64,000 bases of DNA, taken from the NCBI GenBank assembly GCA_944989445.1, contig CALYLW010000178.1, forward strand, positions 656,165-720,164, given 5' to 3'. The notes beneath the pieces were generated by a model. It was not told the origin of the DNA. It saw only the letters and a program-made list of their open reading frames with translations, and made no database searches. Numbering within the stretch: position 1 is the first letter of the stretch; every line of letters begins with the position of its first letter. Origin of the DNA: Ampullaceana balthica. Lineage: Eukaryota; Mollusca; Gastropoda; Lymnaeidae. Position numbers and translations under genes: made by a program. This document shows positions 26,001 through 38,000 of this stretch, piece after piece.

Positions 26001-29000
26001 CTGTCACAAATGACAGGGAATGGGTCGTGTTGACATGGAGAGTCACACTGGGGTCATTTATTACTAATTGTTTACACTAAGTCCTGAACAACCTGGTCAA
26101 TGATTTGTTAGGTATGTTTTTTTTGTTTTTTTTTGGGGGGGGGCATCTTTTTAAAGTAGTCTTTGATTAGTGTACATGTTTTGGTGTCAAGATGACCTTT
26201 GATTAGTGCACATGTTTTGGTGTCAAGATGACCTTTGATTAGTGTACATGTTTTGGTGTCAAGATGACTTCAGTAACTTTGGAACAACAATCTTATTTTT
26301 TTAATAAAATCCCTTATATTAACTTCACCGTCTTGTCTGGCGTGGTCCTGCCTGTGGAAAAACAAAAGTAAAAAACGACCCACTTCCCAGGATCCTATCG
26401 AGCTGAAATTTTTCACATTGACTTTTGTCACCTAACAATGCATTCTATCAAAATTTCAGATCGATCGAATGTACTGTAATTAAATTAATGAATTTTTAGT
26501 TTATCTCGATGTAGCATGTAAATGTTTATGCTAGTCTGTCTCGCGGTGTGTATTATATTGAACATATTTCACGTGTTGCGTATTATATTGAACATACTTC
26601 ACGCGTTTTGAACATACTTTTATAATATTTTCCCGATCTGTAAATTTTTATGCTAGTCTGTCGCGCTGTGCGCATTATATTGAACATAATCAATACTTTT
26701 AGTTATGTCTCATATATAAGGGATTTGTTTAATGGGACTGTTTGTTTTGAAGGGAAGTTGTTGGTCTGTGTGATAGAGCGTAAGAGCGTTCCAGTAAGTT
26801 CTTGGAGACTGTTGTTTTTTCTTCTCCATAAATTTTCATTAATTAAGTCTCAGATTTAAACACATCAGACCCATCAGGGTGGCTGTGACATTCTCTGATC
26901 TAAAATGTTGTTTGTGTCTGTTAAACTACATAGTTGTAGAGGAGAAATAAATCTCTCAGAAGTAATAAGCTGATGCGCTAATATAAATCAAGGCCGCTAT
27001 CTATTCCAATAAATGCAAAATCAAATCAGTATTTATTGGAGACTATCAAATAAAACATGAAATATGAGGCAAGGATCATTCTGTAATCTCTCCTGTAGTG
27101 GGGAAAGTCTTAACTCAGGAACGGTAGGTAGTTCATACTGCATGACCTTTTTTGTTACTTGCACCTTCGCCCTGTTACACCATTCTCAATGCATGATCAT
27201 CATTCATAACAATAGTTACCTTATTTGATCGCTACAAAAAATGTTGTGTGTGTCTGTCTACATTCTCTTAACACCCAAGTTCCTGAAATTAATTTTTTTT
27301 TCTTTCTTCTTAATTTAATTACTTTACATTAACCATCACCCATTCAGTCTTACATGGTTATTTTTATAAATTATTATGTAAAGATATCTTACTGTATATA
27401 TAAATGCTTACCTAATCCCTTGTATATGCTGTATTTAAAATATAGTAAATGCCTACTTTAATTTGTAGTAAAGCCTTACTCTAATTTTTTGTTAATGCTT
27501 ACTTTAATTTGTTTTAAATGCTTACCGTATTTACTCGCATATAAGCCTACATCGCATATAAGCCGACCCCCCCTCAGACTACTTCAAAATTGCCAGTTTT
27601 TGCAAAAACCAGCATATAAGCTGACCATACAACTGTCTAATTTTACTCCATATTTTTGGTTCATAGAAATTTGTTACTTTAAGGATGTAAAATGCTTACA
27701 TTTCTGTGACATACCAGTTTGTTTACCTTTTGGAATGACATAAAAATGTGCTCTGCTCTTTCCACATTATTTGCTATAATAATATCTGAACATCCGCTCA
27801 TAACTTGTTCACAACTGATGATTAACAAATTATATATTTAGAAAAAAATTATACATTTTAGTGTCTGTCCTTCTGTTTTGTTTTATGCGCATATGAGCCG
27901 ACCCCTAATTTCAGTATTGTATTTTATAGTTCTAAACTCCGCTTATATGCGAGTAAATACGGTACTTTAATTTTTATCGTATGCTTACTTTAATCCACTG
28001 CTTAATTAGGATGGTCTTTCAAATCTTAAAATCTTAAAATCTTAAAATTTACTATTTAAAAAAATTCACATTTTAATAAACTGAAAAAAAAATTAATTCC
28101 ATCTCTGGAGTCATTTTCATTTTACTTTACTTAGCTATCCAAAATTCAATTTATTGAAACCCTCCCAGAACACAACATAATAACATTGTTTAAATCGTCA
28201 TTATTTAAATAATATGAAACTCATTATTTAGTATACTATAAAAAAGAAACTTATTATGCTTTAAGATTAGTTTGTGCAATTTTGTAAGGGATTTGAGTCC
28301 TGTTTTGCTTTGTAGTATCGTTATTTGATGTGTAGCTGTAGAAGCATGTTTGGGGCAGGAGTTTTATCATTGCGTGTACTTGTGTCTCCCAATGACCCCC
28401 GCCGCCACCACTCCCAGCGGATCTCAGTCGGCAGGACAAGTGTCAAATATGCCCACTGGTTCCTGAAAGAGATGGCCGAGGAGGTCAATCAGGTCATCAC
28501 AAATATCTGTGAGGAGAGTGTGCAAATGGACCACAAGGTAGGAGCAGGTGTGATCCGTAAGGTGTGCTGCCCAATAGGTCAATGACCTCTCTGGGGTTCT
28601 GTCCAATAGGTCAATGACCTCTCTGGGGTTCTGTCCAATAGGTCAATGACCTCTCTGGGGTTCAGTCCAATAGGTCAATGGCCTCTCAGGGGTTCTGTCC
28701 AATAGGTCAATGACCTCTCAGGGGTTCTGTCCAATAGGTCAATGGCCTCTCAGGGTTACTGTCCAATAGGTCAATGACCTCTCAGGGGTACTGTCCAATA
28801 GGTCAATGTTCTGTCAGGTGTGCTGAGTCACTAAAAAAGTATGGTGAGAGTTGTTATATCTACTTGCCACCTGTGATGTATTGCATTATAACAGTTTTTA
28901 ACGCAATTTCCCATGGGAAAAATTGCGTTTATGTATTTCAAATGTCTGTAACGCTTGATCCTGCAACTCCTCCTGAACCATACCAGATAGAGGGTTCGGG

Positions 29001-32000
29001 TCTTTGAAAATATTTGAAGGAGGTCTCAAGGATGTGCAAGGGCCAAAAATATAATGAAAAGGTTTACTGGATTTCCTGGAAAATAAAAAAAAACCAACAA
29101 ATATCAGTATTGTGTCAATTTCTCACCAACCATAACTGCTATCGGGTTGAAACAAACGCCAAACAATAGCTAATAATATTTAGAACAATGTTAGAAAATG
29201 AATTTTTGAAAAATCTCTTTTCGTTCAACTCCCGTAATTTTAGCAGCAATTTGTAGATAGCAATTGTTTTGTTTACTTTCAGAATTATTGATTTGAAATT
29301 ACTTTTAATGTAATCTAGAATGATTGTTAATGGGGTTTTCCCGCTTTGTGAATGCTAATGTTAGATTGGTGCGCGGTGTGCATTATATTGACACATTATT
29401 GGTGTGATGTAGCGTGAGGGGATGTGAGTCATTTTTTATTTACTTTCAGAATTACTGATTGAAATGACTTTTAATACTCATTCGAGTTTCTATTACAGTG
29501 TACTTGTTTTTTATTATCTCAGTTTAGGTGATTCAATTTTGTTGAAAATCTTATGGTACTTCAATGGTTAAGATGATGAGCTTATAGACTTTTTTTGTGT
29601 CAAACTCTTTATAGCTATGATCTTAATGTACTTTAGTGTTAATGTCAATTGTATCTGTGATCTTAAGCCATTATAAAAATGTAATGGTAAATGTAGGATG
29701 AACAATGGTGCAGGACAAATAGAATGTTTAAAGTGTTTGTAAAAATCTTGCTCTTGTGTTATTGTTAAAAGTACGTAGCTGACTACATCAAGATATGAAA
29801 TAAAGAGAGCACAAAGAAGGGAGAGGAAATGAGAAAAGTAGTCAGGTTTGTGGAACAGAGATATTTTGTGTAGAATATATGTACGTAATTCAGAGAAAAA
29901 TTTATAAGAAACTGAACAGCTCTCCGTGCCACAATCATATCTGATAACATAACCTACAGCAATTGTATCTACCTGATGTCTGTGAGGTCCCTATCTAGCC
30001 ATCATGGCCAATAAGTAAAATCTTTCAACTGTTTTATACACTGTGCATAACATAAAATATGCTCAGGGGCCCTCCACTTTCCTGCTCAGGGGCCCTCCAT
30101 CTCTATGCTCAGGCATTCCACTAAAAACTGACGTTAGTTGGGGTAAAGTGAAGGCACACAGTCCCCTCGTATGCCTTGGTGATATAAACATGTGAACGCC
30201 TCTTCACTTGTCCCATCGGCCAACACACTGAACACCTTGATCTCTCTTCAAGATTGGATTTGTTTTCCCTTTGGTCATTACCTAACTCTAGCAACATTTT
30301 GGTAAAACTTATCTTCCTACTGAGTTGTTCATACCAAATGCCAATAAACGTAATTTGTTATTAGAAAGAAAAAAAAACAGATGTGGACAAGTGAACATAT
30401 CATATATACAGGTGACCCTCAATATTCCTTCTATTTTTATGGAGAAGTTTTTGTTTGATATTTGCCAGACATTTTGATCTTCTGCCCAACTTGAGTCGTA
30501 TGAAGGGCTGTTGAAGGATGTTACTGGTCGAGTGAATAGTTTGTAATCTGTATATTTAAATTTTTCAGTATTACATGTGATGAAAAGCTTGGTTAACATG
30601 TAATTTTAAAGCTAAGATGATTTCAAGGGGGGGGGGTGAATAATAAGGTCATTTTTAATAAATTCCCAAGTAAAAATTTAGATTTTTTGTTGTTCATCTT
30701 TCAGAAACTGATAAGACGAATATTGAGGGTCCACTGCGAAGTTATATCTAAACAGTAACGTAGTTTTTAAATTTAATTTTTTTTACTCCAAAAATTATTG
30801 TAATATTAAAAAAAATATTACTACCAATGTTCAGCCACACTGTCGTTATATGTTTGAATAGTTCCCACTGACCTGATGAGGTCCAGCCACTGTTAGTTGT
30901 GGCTGCTGACAGTGACAGTCGTCAACTTGAATTTAACCGTCATTCCTATACCACAGCTCCTCCCCAAGCACAGCGCGGCCATCATTTTGTCGCAGAGACA
31001 GAAGTCCAAGGACAAGAAAGAGAAAAAGTTTCAAGAGCCTGAAAAACCTGGACAGGAGAGTGTCAGAAAAAACAGAGAAAATTTTACTAGGTGTGGAGAC
31101 TTGTGTAGAAGCATGAAAGTCTGTCTGTTGGACAGGTGGACAGGGAAATTGTGTGTCATTTTGAATCTAAGGAAATTGTAACATGTAAACAAAAAATATT
31201 AAATTTTCCATTATGTTACAACTTACAATGCATCTCAAATAAATTGTCACAAATACAGTAAATTGAATATTATTATTTTGTTTGAAAGAATGATTTAAAA
31301 AAAAACAAATTTTGACTCATTTCAGAATGGATAAACTTCACATGGCCTTGACAGACCTTTGTTATGCCATCAATTATTGTACTGTGATTCAAGTTTGGGA
31401 CCACGGCTTTGTGCCAAGAGAATTTTTCCTTCAGCATTTAGAAACCCGGTTTAACAAGTCAGTACATTTTATACATGGGCCCATTGATTATAAAAATAAA
31501 ATAACTCCTTATAATGGCTCCTGAACATTTGTTTTTTGTAATAATTCGTTTATTTAGAAATGATAATCAATTGTTTAGTACATAACATTCAATTATTTAC
31601 TACATTACAATCAGTTATTTACTACATTACAATCACTTATTGAGTACACAACAATCAATAACAAGATGAAGTTGATGTCCACAGAGCCCTTGTGGGAATG
31701 ATGATGTACAACCCTGAAACCAATGAGATTGCCAAACCTTCAGAACTGCTCAATGGCGTACGTGCCTATATGAATGTTTTACAGAGCATTGAAAACTACG
31801 GTAAGTCAGTGTTAAAAATTACATTTGATTCCAACATATTCCTTAAATTTGTGAATTGACAAAAGAGCTTATTTTTAAATATTGTGAATGGCTTTTGAAT
31901 TTTACACTTAGTTGTTGCACTTTTCTGCAAATAAGAAAACTCATGGAAAAAGACAAACATTTAAAGGATGTTTTGGGGGATAAGTCCTCCAGTGCAGTGG

Positions 32001-35000
32001 GATAAGTCCTCCAGTGCAGTGGGATAAGTCCTCCGGTGTAGTGGGTTAAGTCCTCCAGTGCAGTGGGATAAGTCCTCCGGTGTAGTGGGGTAAGTCCTCC
32101 GGTGTAGTGGGATAAGTCCTCCGGTGTAGTGGGTTAAGTCCTCCGGTGCAGTGGGATAAGTCCTCCGGTGTAGTGGGATAAGTCCTCCAGTGCAGTGGGA
32201 TAAGTCCTCCGGTGTAGTGGGTTAAGTCCTCCAGTGCAGTGGGATAAGTCCTCCGGTGTAGTGGGATAAGTCCTCCGGTGTAGTGGGATAAGTCCTCTGG
32301 TGTAGTGGGATAAGTCCTCCGGTGTAGTGGGATAAGTCCTCTGGTGTAATGGGTTAAGTCCTCCGGTGCAGTGGGATAAGTCCTCCGGTGCAGTGGGATA
32401 AGTCCTCCGGTGTAGTGGGATAAGTCCTCTGGTGTAGTGGGATAAGTCCTCTGGTGTAGTGGGATAAGTCCTCCCATTGTGGTGGGATAAGTCCTCCGGT
32501 GTAGTGGGATAAATCCTCCGGTGTAGTGGGATAAGTCCTCCGGTGTAGTGGGATAAGTCCTTCGGTGCAGTGGGATAAGTCCTCCGGTGTAGTGGGATAA
32601 GTCCTTCGGTGCAGTGGGATAAGTCCTCCGGTGTAGTGGGATAAGTCCTCCGGTGTAGTGGGATAAGTCCTCCGGTGTAGTGGGATAAGTCCTCCGGTGT
32701 AGTGGGATAAGTCCTCCGGTGTAGTGGGATAAGTCCTCCGGTGCAGTGGGATAAGTCCTCCGGTGCAGTGGGATAAGTCCTCCGGTGTAGTGGTATAAGT
32801 CCTCCGGTGTAGTGGGATAAGTCCTCCGGTGTAGTGGTATAAGTCCTCCGGTGTAGTGGGATAAGTCCTCCGGTGTAGTGGGATAAGTCCTCCAGTGTAG
32901 TGGGATAAGTCCTCCGGTGTAGTGGGATAAGTCCTCCGGTGTAGTGGGATAAGTCCTCCGGTGTAGTGGGATAAGTCCTCCGGTGTAGTGGGATAAGTCC
33001 TCCGGTGTAGTGGGATAAGTCCTTTGTTGATTTATTATCTTTGAAATGTCTACTAGCCTCCACCCACCTCATCCATGTAACCAGAACAGCAGAGAAAGTC
33101 ACATAGATCACATTTTGATCAAATGTCACATAGATCACATTTCAACCAAAACGTCACATAGATCACATTTTGACCAAATATCCCATCTATCACATTTTGA
33201 TCTAAATTCTCATAGATCACATTTTGATCAAATGTCACATAGATCACATCTTGACCAAATGTTACATAGATCACATGTTGATCAAAAGTCACATATATCA
33301 CATTTTGACCAAAAGTCACATAGATCACATTTTCACCAAAAGTCACAGATCACATTTTGACCAAAAGTCACATAGATCACATTTTGACAAAAAAATCACA
33401 TTGATCACATTTTGATAAAAAGTCACATAGATCACATTTTGACCAAATGTCACATAGATCACATTTTGACCCATACATGTGATGGTAAAGGCCCCTCAAT
33501 AGAGCCTATGTCTTCAGTTTCCTGTACTTTTGGGCAAGTCCTAAAATGGCTCCTTGAACATGGCTCAGTCCCAATGGGATGGGCTTGATTGAACATGGCT
33601 CAGTCCCAATGGGATGGGCTTGATTGAACATGGCTCAGTCCCAATGGGATGGGCTTGATTGAACATGGCTCAGTCCCAATGGGATGGGCTTGATTGAACA
33701 TGGCTCAGTCCCAATGGGATGGGCTTGATTGAACATGGCTCAGTCCCAATGGGATGGGCTTGATTGAACATGGCTCAGTCCCAATGGGATGGGCTTGATT
33801 GAACATGGCTCAGTCCCAATGGGATGGGCTTGATTGAACATGGCTCAGTCCCAATGGGATGGGCTTGATTGAACATGGCTCAGTCCCAATGGGATGGGCT
33901 TGATTGAACATGGCTCAGTCCCAATGGGATGGGCTTGATTGAACATGGCTCAGTCCCAATGGGATGGGCTTGATTGAACATGGCTCAGTCCCAATGGGAT
34001 GGGCTTGATTGAACATGGCTCAGTCCCAATGGGATGTGCTTGATTGAACATGGCTCAGTCCCAATGGGATGGGCTTGATTGAACATGGCTCAGTCCCAAT
34101 GGGATGGGCTTGATTGAACATGGCTCAGTCCCAATGGGATGGGCTTGATTGAACATGGCTCAGTCCCAATGGGATGGGCTTGATTGAACATGGCTCAGTC
34201 CCAATGGGATGGGCTTGATTGAACATGGCTCAGTCCCAATGGGATGGGCTTGATTGAACATGGCTCAGTCCCAATGGGATGGGCTTGATTGAACATGGCT
34301 CAGTCCCAATGGGATGGGCTTGATTGAACATGGCTCAGTCCCAATGGGATGGGCTTGATTGAACATGGCTCAGTCCCAATGGGATGGGCTTGATTGAAGC
34401 TGTCAATGAGTAGATCACATAGATATTTTATTTCAACTGAAACCAATGATTGAGGTGATGAGAATAATCTGTTAGTGTCAAGGTCAGCCAGTGGGTTATA
34501 ATGATTCTTTAAGAGCTTTGTTTCTGTCATCACACTGGGATGGTGGCAGGTGAGAACGAAGTTCGTTGGACCCTCATTTTTGTGTCAGTGAGATTTGAAT
34601 GCATAGTTAGGTGCGCCAACTCGTTTGGGAGCCAAAGTTAGGGTGAAAACTGCAGTGAATCATTTCATTTGCCTGACAAAGGCAACATGGTCTAAGGCAG
34701 TGCTTCTCAATTATTTTCTGTCATGCAGGAAGAAGAAAAAAATTTGCGCCCCCCGCACGACTGTAAATAGTATCATTGGTCTATAAAATTGTTATAAGTA
34801 CACCTCTACCGAGGTCAAACGAGCCCCCATTTAGCTAGCCTCGCAAGCCCCACTATTTGAGAAGCACAGGTCTAAGGCGTTAGGATAAAAGGTCTGCAGC
34901 CTTGACATAACTAAGGTGATAATTAATTAAAATAAAAGGTATTTTTGTCACAAGGTATTGATAGGATGTCATAGTTTATGAATATAAGAAAACAATATGT

Positions 35001-38000
35001 GTTCAGTTATTGAGATGCACCATGTGCCAGTCACACTGCGTGTTCTGAATGTTTTATTAAGAGAAGAGTCTCATAAAATGAAATATCTCCATGCTATTCA
35101 CAGTTCACATAGACATCGTGCGTGTGTTCAACAATGTGCTTCCCATGCAGACACAACCCACAGATGCCAACGGAGAGAAGACAATCACACACAACTACAC
35201 TCATTGGTAGGTTTCTCAGCACAGATGGCGGGGAGGGTTTTAGTTATCTTTAGGTATTGTTGATACCAAATAATGAATGCATTGTTTTACCCCCAGGTAT
35301 CTTGACGTACTGTTGATACCAAATAATGAATGCCTTGTTTTACCCCATCTATCTTGAGGTAATGTTGATACCAAATAATGAATGCCTTGTTTTACCCCAG
35401 GTATCTTGAGGTAATGTTGATACCAAATAATGAATACCTTGTTTTATACCAGGTATCTTGAGGTACTGTTGATACCAAATAATGAATACCTTGTTTTATA
35501 CCAGGTATCTTGAGGTAATGTTGATACCAAATAATGAATGCCTTGTTTTATACCAGGTATCTTGAGGTAATGTTGATACCAAATAATGAATGCCTTGTTT
35601 TATACCAGGTATCTTGAGGTAATGTTGATACCAAATAATGAATGCCTTGTTTTATACCAGGTATCTTGAGGTACTGTTGATACCAAATAATGAATGCCTT
35701 GTTTTATACCAGGTATCTTGAGGTAATGTTGATACCAAATAATGAATACCTTGTTTTATACCAGGTATCTTGAGGTAATGTTGATACCAAATAATGAATG
35801 CCTTGTTTTATACCAGGTATCTTGAGGTACTGTTGATACCAAATAATGAATGCCTTGTTTTATACCAGGTATCTTGAGGTACTGTTGATACCAAATAATG
35901 AATGCCTTGTTTTATACCAGGTATCTTGAGGTACTGCTGATGAGGGTAGCGTGCAATGCAGGTCAGATAGTATTCTCACCCAGCAGAAAAGCCTTTGTAA
36001 CAGTCTCCCAGGGAGATGGAGTTCTCATGGCAGCTGAGGAGTACGCTGATCTGACAGGTGTGTGTGTGTGGAGGGGGGGGGGTAGATGTAATTAAAAAGT
36101 AACTAATTTAAACTTGACAAGTGGAATGAATATTATAATGTAATTAATTTGAACTTGACAAGTGGAATGAATATTATAGTGTAATTAATTTGAACTTGAC
36201 AAGTGGAATGAATATTATAATGTAATTAATTTGAACTTGACAAGTGGAATGAATATTATAATGTAATTAATTTGAACTTGACAAGTGGAATGAATATTTC
36301 AATGTAATTAATTTGAACTTGACTAGGGCTATGAATATTACAGTGTAATTAATTTGAACTTGATAAGTGCTATGAATATTACAATGTAATTAATTTGAAC
36401 TTGACCAGTGGAATGACCGGACAAATCTGAAACAATTTCTGGGTTGACCGCCTTTAAATTAAACAAAAAACTAGTCACATTCTCATCTTCATTTCTTTAA
36501 TGTCACCAGAACTTCGTGCCCTGGCAGAGCTGATAGGCCCTTACGGCATGAAGTACCTCGGGGAGAGACTCATGTTAAACATTGCTGGACAAGTAGATGA
36601 AATCAAGGTGGGTCTGCGAATTCATTTCAAGACATCGAATGTTGACCTGATGAATGGGAAAGATTTATTGTTTGCATATTCCACTTTGGCTTACAAACAT
36701 GAGTTTAGTCTTTGATCAGGGAAGTGGCATCTTTAGTTTGTGCTTTGAATGAGATGTTGTTTTAACATAGTCTTTGATCAGGGAAGTGGCATCTTTAGTT
36801 TGTGCTTTGAATGGGATGTTGTTTTAACATAGTCTTTGATCAAGGAAGTGGCACCTTCAGTTTTGTGTTTTGAATGGGATGTTGTTTTAGTATAGTCTTT
36901 GATCAGGGAAGTGGCATCTTTAGTTTATGCTTTGAATGGGATGTTGTTTTAACATAGTCTTTGATCAGGGAAGTTGCATCTTTAGATTGTGCTTTGAATG
37001 GGATGTTTTAACATAGGAAAAATGTTTCAGATAATTGTTAGAAAGTTCACTTAGAGTTTTGTCGTCAGACTTCAATTTCATTCTTTTTTTTAAAAATCAT
37101 TTGATATTAAAATTATCTTAGTATTTGCAGAGCAGGCCTTATTTCTCTAGAACAACGTTGGCCAAACTGCCAACCCCCAAACCACATGCAGCTCTTTTAT
37201 GTTCATATTCTGGCCTGTGAAACAATTTATGAAAAGAAAAGTTATTGTTTGATATATATCATATAAAAAATAAATGAAAGTTTTTTTTTAAATCTTGACC
37301 CAACACAATGGGTTGAAAATAATGTGGGCTTCATTTAAATTTGAAAAGTTTGAGGTAGCGATTGGTTCCTGAATGATTGCAGATAACGAGAATACAAAAT
37401 TTCAAAGGAGTGAATAGGGCTTTTCTACTAGAATTGAGCGAGGACTGTGCATTTATCGATAAAGACAGTAAGCGAATTGGCATCATATGCCAAACACTGC
37501 TAGCAAATGACAAAGCTAGCAATATTAAGCGACACAATGAAAAAGTCATGAAGAATTTGCATCATCATATCCACTTCCATCTGAATTAAGAAAAAAAATT
37601 AAGCTTGCTGAATGTTTCAGCTGTAGACACTACTTTCTGTTTTCAGCAAAGAAGGTTACACTTCAACTGAGGCAAGCTATCGCATTGCTTGGAATATTTT
37701 TCGTGCTAAATGACCATACTCTGATGGGGAGTTTAAAATGAAGAAAATCAAGGATTAATTTCAACATTAGATCCAAATAATTCCATACTTTGGCAGCTGA
37801 TAACACACAGTGCTTCAATGTGGCTCTCAACACACATTTTATTTTTATAATGGCTCTCAGTTAGTACGAGTCTAGCCACCCCTGCTCTAGAATATCTGTG
37901 ATGTAACTCTGCCCATTGGTCTCTAACACTGCCAATTGGTCTCTAACTCTGCCCATTGGTCTCTAACTCTGCCCATTAGTCTCTAACACTGCCCATTGGT

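Noticed and set aside
32046..33138. Long minus-strand ORFs (143 and 334 codons) rich in [16 protein letters not shown]
   Set aside because: Pure translation of a 22-bp minisatellite inside NCKAP1 intron 22; all frames behave alike.
33553..34398. Possible CRISPR-like array of 35-bp repeats
   Set aside because: Units abut with no spacers, and the DNA is clearly eukaryotic.
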